Of a stretch of DNA of 9,490 bases, positions 5,453 through 9,490 are shown one piece after another (the stretch's first letter is position 1; every line of letters begins with the position of its first letter). The stretch lies in the NCBI GenBank assembly GCA_015654495.1, contig JAATGW010000808.1, forward strand, positions 1 through 9,490. Direction: 5' to 3'. This DNA is from Chitinophagales bacterium (GTDB lineage Bacteria; Bacteroidota; Bacteroidia; Chitinophagales; Chitinophagaceae). The translations under genes and the position numbers were made by a program. The notes under the pieces are model-generated. The model was not told where the DNA came from. It made no database searches and worked only from the letters and a program-made list of their open reading frames with translations.

Positions 5453-5520
5453 GTTTGTGATTTTTGGCTGTCGTGTTAGTTCTGTCTATGTCAGAATAAA
5501 GTTTCCAGGTATTATTTGCA

Positions 5521-5961
5521 TTATTGGCACACAAAATTGGCATGCCTTGCAAGCAATTTCCAGATACCATTATCGTTCGACCATATATGAGTAAATCGTC
5601 TTTTTAATGTTTTACCAGCATTTGGATTATTACCACTGGGCGTTATTGTTTCGTTGCCCATTGAAATCACAAAATTGCTTTTAACGCTGATATATTCTAC
5701 CTCCGATTTCATATTAGTGAAGGAGATTGTGTCGGTCAAGACCAATTCCAATATTTTATCCCGCGTTGAAACAATACCAGCGGGGCGATTTACGAAATAG
5801 TCGGGAGCCCACATTCTGAGCAAAGCTGCCGTATCTTTTTTAAGAAATGCTGCTACTCGTTTCTCTTCCAGTTGCCGGATTTCCTTTTCAATTTTTTCAT
5901 TTTGTGAATAACTGCAAACAAAAATTAATAACAAAAGTGCTGTGATCACAAATTTTCTCAT
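5521..5961 (-). CDS. Secreted DUF4440 / SnoaL-like (NTF2 fold) protein
   Basis: The protein is 146 aa from the ATG at 5961. It starts with a signal peptide MRKFVITALLLLIFVCSYSQ, so it is probably periplasmic or exported. The mature part, EKEIRQLEEKRVAAFLKKDT followed by AALLRMWAPDYFVNRPAG, is a typical DUF4440/SnoaL-like NTF2-fold start. The end RRFTHIWSNDNGIWKLLARH with ANFVCQ is the conserved last strand. These proteins have a conical ligand pocket and mostly unknown roles. The frame stays open upstream to 6039, but that extension encodes only the junction sequence and would bury the signal peptide, so it is rejected. It is a single gene with no close partner; the junction element lies about 40 nt upstream. 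Confidence 0.85.
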   Translation of the reverse strand: MRKFVITALLLLIFVCSYSQNEKIEKEIRQLEEKRVAAFLKKDTAALLRMWAPDYFVNRPAGIVSTRDKILELVLTDTISFTNMKSEVEYISVKSNFVISMGNETITPSGNNPNAGKTLKRRFTHIWSNDNGIWKLLARHANFVCQ

Positions 5962-6156
5962 TGTAATAAGTTTTCGTGAATTCTTATGTTTTAACACGAA
6001 GCCCAACGTTTCAGGACCTGGTGCAGCTCGTGCCTCCATGTTAGTGCAGCTCCCGAAAGCACTGTTGGCAACGTTTACAATGATACGAATTTGAATCTGA
6101 AAAGACGGGCAGTGATCTGTTGTGATGGAAGAGGTTTCGGTTTTAGCGGTCTCGCT

Positions 6157-6790
6157 TTAATAACACGGTTTGTTCAGCTCATTCCTGATAATCCACAATT
6201 CATGGCCGGTCGTGTCATCGAAATCTTTAAACCTTACCAGGTCAAAACGCTTAGCGTCAGTATCAAATATTGATGGCCGTATAAGGGCAAATTTATAAAA
6301 GCCGTCTTCATGTCTGCCCACTTCTACGTTCTCAAAATAGATGGTATCCCGAACAATTTTATAGTTGCCTCTAATCTCTGTCACACCAAAACACATATTT
6401 TTTTCAACGAACGTTTTATTGTCTTTTAGTTTAAAGGTCGTCATGCAGTTGGCAGCTCCTTCCCGCTGAGCTACCAATAAATCATCGCTGCTGATCCTGT
6501 CAAAATTTATAAGTCCGAGAGGAAAAAAGAAAGTCAGACATACAACTATCGTCAACAACCCAATGGTTAATAAACGATGTTTGTCAGTCAATTTTTCACG
6601 GATAGCAAGAAAGAGTTGGCGTAATAGAGCAATGGCCAGTATAAAAAAAATAAGAACCAAAGCAAAAAAAGGCAGGAAAAGCAAAAAGCCCGAGCTTTCC
6701 TTCCCAAAAGTAGGTTGTGTTTACCAGAAGGAAGAATACGAGTGCTGTTATTGTAAGTCCTTTGTTCTTCAAAATGAGAATATTCTTCAA
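6157..6790 (-). pseudogene. Membrane-anchored hypothetical protein, frameshift in a T7 run
   Basis: The N-terminal frame (from TTG 6790 or TTG 6772) reads KNKGLTITALVFFLLVNTTY, then FWEGKLGLFAFPAFF. One frame over it continues ALVLIFFILAIALLRQLFLA, then IREKLTDKHRLLTIGLLTIV and a soluble domain with VAQREGAANCMTTFKLKDNK and KDFDDTTGHELWIIRNELNK to the TAA at 6159-6157. The frames join exactly at a run of seven T (reverse strand, 6670-6664); six T would give one protein of about 210 aa with three membrane segments and a C-terminal domain of about 110 residues. No named family is recognised. The frameshift may be a real mutation, a switchable homopolymer or a sequencing error. No ATG start is visible because an 18-bp duplication covers the 5' end. 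Confidence 0.72.
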
Positions 6791-6800
6791 AATGAGAATA
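6765..6800 (-). repeat. Perfect 18-bp tandem duplication at the 5' end of a gene
   Basis: TTCTTCAAAATGAGAATA occurs twice in direct succession (6765-6782, 6783-6800). On the reverse strand each copy encodes ILILKN-like residues in the frame of the membrane-protein gene. Since 18 is a multiple of three, the duplication keeps the frame and places two TTG codons as possible starts. Confidence 0.8.
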
Positions 6801-6834
6801 ATATAGTTTAAGCTGATCGCAATGTTGCCGTCGG

Positions 6835-7362
6835 TTAATAGTTAAAGCTTTCAGGAAGTTTTGACTTCTTAAATTCTCTTACTCCTTTATAAACATACAC
6901 AGCTTTATTCAATTCAGTTACGATTAAATTGAACTCTAATTTAATATTGCGTTTCGTCTTCCATATAATCTTCAAATGCCCGGATATTTTTGTTTTTCTA
7001 TCTTCCCAATGCCAGACTGCGATTCGCTGGTAAAAGCATTTTATCATTGAACTGTCAGCAGCCAGATCAAAATGGCTCTTGATGTTCAAATCTGGCTCAA
7101 TAATAAACTCAATAGTCAGGAATTGTACATATTCTTCATCAATGACGGTTTTGTCATTGAACATCAGTTCCTGTCTGACCGTAAATTGTCTGCCTTTCCA
7201 TAACTTATTATTTTCTGAATAGTTCCTGTTTTCTTTTGAATCCAGTATCTGAGTGGTATCAGCGTTCCGCTGTCCCGCTGCCGTATGTGTCCAGATAGCT
7301 ATGAAAATAAATAGGAATGTTTTTCTGAATTGCAAGAGGCTAAAATTTGTTTCAGGTAACAT
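6835..7362 (-). CDS. Secreted protein of unknown function
   Basis: This 175-aa protein from the ATG at 7362 has a hydrophobic segment KTFLFIFIAIWTHTAAGQ (about residues 14-31), which looks like a signal peptide preceded by a slightly long N-region. A start at the TTG encoding residue 10 would give a more usual signal. The mature part, from RNADTTQILDSKENRNYSEN, is polar and rich in alternating beta-strand patterns (IEFIIEPDLNIKSHF, KISGHLKIIWKTKRNIKLEF) and ends KLPESFNY. No domain is recognised. Its ATG overlaps the stop of a 39-aa ORF as TAATG, which supports this start. The downstream membrane-protein gene begins after a 40-nt gap holding a junction element. Confidence 0.7.
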   Translation of the reverse strand: MLPETNFSLLQFRKTFLFIFIAIWTHTAAGQRNADTTQILDSKENRNYSENNKLWKGRQFTVRQELMFNDKTVIDEEYVQFLTIEFIIEPDLNIKSHFDLAADSSMIKCFYQRIAVWHWEDRKTKISGHLKIIWKTKRNIKLEFNLIVTELNKAVYVYKGVREFKKSKLPESFNY

Positions 7363-7481
7363 TAAAGCACTGGCGATGTGGCAAAATTCAACAATCCGAT
7401 TACAGTTTCAAATCCTGTGTCAGACTTTGAAATGTATAGTGTCTTAGCACCGTCGATATGTTTTGGAATGTTGGTTAACAT
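7362..7481 (-). CDS. 39-aa small ORF coupled to the secreted-protein gene
   Basis: From the ATG at 7481 the frame encodes MLTNIPKHIDGAKTLYISKS, then DTGFETVIGLLNFATSPVL, and stops at TAA 7364-7362. The A at 7362 is shared with the ATG of the next gene (TAATG), a strong sign of translational coupling. The amino-acid mix is protein-like rather than random, but no domain, signal or strong membrane segment is seen. It could be a true small protein, a leader peptide, or the remaining 3' end of a larger gene: the frame is open upstream only to a TGA at 7535-7533 and offers no other ATG. No ribosome-binding site is evident. Confidence 0.45.
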   Translation of the reverse strand: MLTNIPKHIDGAKTLYISKSDTGFETVIGLLNFATSPVL

Positions 7482-7642
7482 AACACACAACAACAAGGGG
7501 TATTGAAATGGATGACAATTCTTAAGTTGAAATCACGCCCCGGGAATGTTTTTTCACCGGAGAAAGCAGAACCACCGGACTGGCAGGATGCAAAAGTATT
7601 CTATTTATTTCGAAAGGAGTTGTTATCCACTATCCGGTAAAA

Positions 7643-8464
7643 TTACAAACCAAAATTCGCGGCCATTTTTTCCAGGTATTTTTCAATGGGAATACTGCTG
7701 CGCATTTGCAGGAGAGCGTTACCCGAAGCACCAATGATATTGCGGAATTTATTATTCCGGCCCGTTGCCAGGTCACTGATCGTATCGACAATCAGCATCG
7801 GGTCATCCAGCTGGCTGCCATTTACGTTTGCAAATAAATGTTTCAGCTTAGCTGTAGTATCATCATAAGCCTTTATTGCCGGGTTAATATTCCAGCTGAT
7901 ATTTTCAACAAAATTATTGCCTGAACTACCACCCTGTTCAATCAGGTGAAGGGAAATGTTAAGCGGTTTCAATTCATAGTAAAGCCCTTCGGTCAATCCT
8001 TCAAGTGCAAACTTGGACATATTATACAGCGACCCCAGCGGAACTGCAGTAGTAATTCCCATAAATGAACTGATATTGATGAATTTTCCATGGCCTCTTT
8101 CTCTGAAATGCGGCAGAAAGGCACGGATGATATTAATCGGCCCTCTCACATTCACCGCAAATTGCCAGTCTATATTTTCTTCGCTTGCAAGTTCCAGTGC
8201 ACCATACGAGCCCAGGCCCGCATTGTTTACCACCACATCTATATGGCCGAAACTGTCAATAGCATCCTGCACAGCCTGCTTCGCCTGCTGCACATCAGTT
8301 ACATCCAGCTTAAAAATTTTTACATTACTATATTCCGTCAATTCTTTTTCTTTTTCAGGGCTGCGCATTGTGGCTGCGACGTTCCATCCCTGTTTTGCGA
8401 AATGGGTTGCGGTAAGCTTGCCCAATCCGCTGCTCGTTCCTGTAATGAATATTGTGTATGCCAT
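7643..8464 (-). CDS. SDR-family NAD(P)-dependent oxidoreductase
   Basis: This 273-aa protein is a classical short-chain dehydrogenase/reductase. It has the cofactor loop TGTSSGLG (residues 8-15), adenine-site DVT (54-56), NNAG (80-83), Asn105 in FAVNVRG, the catalytic Ser in NISS (Ser132/Ser133) and YNMSK (Tyr147, Lys151). The segment after the active site, LHLIEQGGSSGNNF, replaces the usual PGG turn with QGG. R34 after the second strand (AATMRSP) suggests NADP(H), by family rule. No signal peptide is present, so it is cytosolic. The substrate cannot be told; close relatives reduce carbonyls of varied small molecules. It is divergent from an HxlR regulator, 81 bp apart, and is probably that regulator's target. 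Confidence 0.93.
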   Translation of the reverse strand: MAYTIFITGTSSGLGKLTATHFAKQGWNVAATMRSPEKEKELTEYSNVKIFKLDVTDVQQAKQAVQDAIDSFGHIDVVVNNAGLGSYGALELASEENIDWQFAVNVRGPINIIRAFLPHFRERGHGKFINISSFMGITTAVPLGSLYNMSKFALEGLTEGLYYELKPLNISLHLIEQGGSSGNNFVENISWNINPAIKAYDDTTAKLKHLFANVNGSQLDDPMLIVDTISDLATGRNNKFRNIIGASGNALLQMRSSIPIEKYLEKMAANFGL

Positions 8465-8486
8465 ACTTCTTTGATATTTCAGACTG

Positions 8487-8542
8487 CAAAATTACCGGCA
8501 GATTGGTATAACTTTGTAACCAGTATAACAGAGTATACCAAT
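8487..8542. promoter_or_regulatory. Shared operator and divergent promoters of the SDR and HxlR genes
   Basis: ATTGGTATA (8502-8510) and TATACCAAT (8534-8542) are perfect 9-bp inverted arms with a 23-bp spacer. GTATAAC is also directly repeated (8506-8512, 8523-8529). TAACTTTG (8509-8516, plus strand) and TAATTTTG (8494-8487, minus strand) both match the Bacteroidota -7 consensus TAnnTTTG, pointing toward the HxlR and SDR genes respectively; -33 boxes are not clear. The plus-strand -7 box overlaps the left arm, so a bound HxlR dimer should repress its own gene and probably the SDR gene. Confidence 0.55.
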
Positions 8543-8545
8543 TGT

Positions 8546-8896
8546 ATGGAACGCAACCAGAAAGACGAAGTAAGAGCTTTACAGGATACCATTTATGTGA
8601 TCGGTGGTAAGTGGAAGTTGCCGATCATTAATTCAATATGCAATGGCAACAATCGTTTCCGCGAAATAGAACGCAGCATTTCCGGCCTTAGCACGCGTAT
8701 GCTTTCCCGCGAATTGAAAGAACTGGAAATGAATGGTCTTATCCGCCGGATTGAAGATGCTGATTCCGGTATGAAAGTGAAGTATCAAAGTACGGCTTAT
8801 TGTAAAAGCCTTTCAGCAGTAATACTGAGCATGATCGACTGGGGTAAAAAACACAGGAAAAAAATTGTGGCATCGATGGCTGAAAATGAAAGCTGA
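8546..8896 (+). CDS. HxlR-family transcriptional regulator
   Basis: This 116-aa winged-helix protein has the HxlR layout: IGGKWKLPIINSI (residues 19-31), RFREIERSISGLSTRMLSRE (37-56, helix-turn-helix), LKELEMNGLI (57-66), a wing RRIEDADSGMKVKY (67-80) and the closing MIDWGKKH. The ATG at 8546 is chosen because it yields the usual family length; the frame is open much further upstream, but that part lies antisense to the SDR gene. The N-terminal redox cysteine of YodB/HypR-type members is missing, and the only cysteines are Cys32 and Cys86, so thiol sensing of that kind is not evident. It is divergent to the SDR gene, with a dyad operator between them. Such pairs often respond to electrophiles such as quinones or aldehydes, which is inference here. 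Confidence 0.92.
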   Translation: MERNQKDEVRALQDTIYVIGGKWKLPIINSICNGNNRFREIERSISGLSTRMLSRELKELEMNGLIRRIEDADSGMKVKYQSTAYCKSLSAVILSMIDWGKKHRKKIVASMAENES

Positions 8897-8980
8897 TTAT
8901 GAGAAAGACAGCAGGCAGCAGGCAATAGCTTACCCGACTGCAGGCGGGGACCAGCCGGTGTTTGGAAGCTTAATGAGGGT

Positions 8981-9040
8981 TCTCTCTGTTTCTGTTTCTT
9001 TCCTCTTTCTCTTTCTCTTGCTCTTGCTCTTGCTCTTGCT
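8981..9040 (+). repeat. Pyrimidine tract with CTCTTG hexamers
   Basis: TCTCTCTGTTTCTGTTTC leads into CTTTCT-type units and then four perfect CTCTTG units (9015-9038). Almost every base is a pyrimidine on the plus strand. The array is in non-coding DNA just 3' of the HxlR gene and is likely to vary in length by slippage. Confidence 0.8.
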
Positions 9041-9072
9041 GATTCAGGCAGGAGTAAGCAGGAAGCAGAGAT

Positions 9073-9114
9073 GGGAGTCTGGAGTCTGGGGTCGGGAGTC
9101 GGGAGTCGGGAGTC
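9073..9114 (+). repeat. Six tandem GGGAGTC-type heptamers
   Basis: Six units of 7 bp in a row: GGGAGTC, TGGAGTC, TGGGGTC and then three perfect GGGAGTC. The form resembles the heptameric short tandem repeats known from cyanobacteria and seen in other bacteria. It lies in the convergent intergenic region. Confidence 0.85.
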
Positions 9115-9281
9115 AGTTGATAGTATGCTGGTAATAGTTTCCTGAGAAAAGACATAGCCGGGAAGTCGGAGAGCCGGAAAGTAAACAGAAAGAAAAAACT
9201 CCGTGTATTCGTTCCCGTCGTACCGTCTTACCGGCCTGTATTGAACTACTCACTCCCTGCTATCCGCTTTCACAGATCGCC

Positions 9282-9490
9282 TTATTTTTTTCTTTTAGGT
9301 GCCACAGGACTGTATGGATCGGCTGTGCCCGGTGCAATGGGTGGAAACTTTTTCAGGCTCTGTTCAAACTCAGCTATTAATTTCATCATCGGTGTTGCGA
9401 CCCAACCATAGGGTGTTAATGTTGCCGGATATTCTTCTTTAGGATCGGTATACAGATCGAAAATTTCTGGTGCATTTAATTTTGCTGCCG
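9282..9490 (-). CDS. Sulfatase (arylsulfatase-like), C-terminal 68 residues
   Basis: The gene enters from the right edge of the window and stops at TAA 9284-9282. The visible part contains PEIFDLYTDPKEEYPATLTP, then YGWVATPMMKLIAEFEQSLK and KFPPIAPGTADPYSPVAPKR. The YDLYTDPKEEYP pattern is the typical C-terminal end of the sulfatase superfamily, which hydrolyses sulfate esters using a formylglycine made from Cys or Ser; the catalytic motif is outside the window. Bacteroidota carry many such secreted or periplasmic enzymes for sulfated glycans. The particular substrate, signal peptide and subfamily cannot be judged from this fragment. It is convergent with the HxlR gene. Confidence 0.85.
   Translation of the reverse strand, partial: AAKLNAPEIFDLYTDPKEEYPATLTPYGWVATPMMKLIAEFEQSLKKFPPIAPGTADPYSPVAPKRKK

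Larger units (their letters stand above)
8897..9281. other. Convergent intergenic region rich in simple repeats
   Basis: It lies between the ends of the HxlR gene (plus) and the sulfatase gene (minus). It contains a GCAGGCAGCAGGCA stretch near 8915, a long pyrimidine-rich tract (8981-9040) and a heptamer array (9073-9114). Open frames across it merely translate the repeats. No clear hairpin terminator was found. Confidence 0.6.

Noticed and set aside
5962..6039. N-terminal extension of the DUF4440 gene to an upstream ATG
   Set aside because: The extra 26 codons translate intergenic junction sequence and would place residues in front of a complete signal peptide; the ATG at 5961 is the natural start.
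6001..6075. Canonical integron attC site before the DUF4440 gene
   Set aside because: GTTGGGC fits the core, but the opposite arm (TGCCAAC) has a mismatch and the inner arms do not pair; the GAGCTGCAC copies are direct, not inverted. Kept only as a weak cassette-like element.
7546..7737. Plus-strand 63-aa frame
   Set aside because: It overlaps the end of the SDR gene, has no ribosome-binding site or domain, and its sequence is not protein-like.
8013..8474. Plus-strand 153-aa open frame
   Set aside because: It is the antisense shadow of the SDR coding sequence, with no domain or start signal.
8090..8545. Long upstream part of the plus-strand frame ending in HxlR
   Set aside because: It is antisense to the conserved SDR gene and to the shared promoter; family length fits the ATG at 8546.
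8865..9155. Open frames on both strands across the convergent intergenic region
   Set aside because: They only translate the simple tandem repeats (poly-Leu, Gln-Glu and Ser-Arg-Leu-Pro patterns) and lack any domain.

Overview
The window looks like a chromosomal accessory stretch from a Bacteroidota bacterium, most likely Chitinophagaceae-like. This is inferred from moderate-to-low GC, lipoproteins with an LxxSC lipobox, signal peptides ending in SYSQ, promoter-like TTTG / TAnnTTTG elements, families such as DUF6934 and DUF6364, and an arylsulfatase tail. Nearly every gene is on the minus strand; the one clear plus-strand gene is an HxlR regulator. No tRNA, rRNA, CRISPR, transposase or integrase was found.

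Layout, left to right. (1) 1-1264: a tightly packed minus-strand operon, ArsR repressor -> AHSA1/SRPBCC protein -> VOC-fold lipoprotein (cut by the window edge), with a promoter and dyad operator at 1271-1313. (2) 1665-2323: a toxin-antitoxin operon of the VapBC type (ribbon-helix-helix antitoxin, then PIN toxin, ATGA overlap) with a promoter at 2342-2373. (3) 2571-2934: a gene-free cluster of five REP-like palindromes, three in one orientation and two in the other, including a 105-bp tandem duplication. (4) 3133-3729: two decayed genes, a DUF6934 gene with a frameshift and internal deletion, and a small gene with an in-frame stop. (5) 4097-7481: a run of short, unrelated minus-strand genes: a lipoprotein, a DoxX protein broken by a +1 frameshift, a small ORF coupled to it, a secreted DUF4440/SnoaL-like protein, a membrane protein broken in a T7 run, a secreted protein of unknown function and a 39-aa ORF coupled to that gene. 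Several gene starts are preceded by a similar short AACRTTG(G)GC element, so the region has a gene-cassette look, although no textbook attC site can be demonstrated. (6) 7643-8896: a divergent SDR oxidoreductase / HxlR repressor pair sharing an operator-promoter region. (7) 8897-9281: a convergent intergenic region rich in short tandem repeats. (8) 9282-9490: the C-terminal end of a sulfatase.

Functionally, three regulator-target units are readable: ArsR with AHSA1 and VOC, the autoregulated antitoxin/toxin pair, and HxlR with SDR. The most unusual features are the REP-like array, the cluster of single-base frameshifts (DoxX and the membrane protein, possibly assembly errors or switchable homopolymers), the two small ORFs joined to downstream genes by TAATG, and the lipoprotein form of a normally cytosolic VOC protein.
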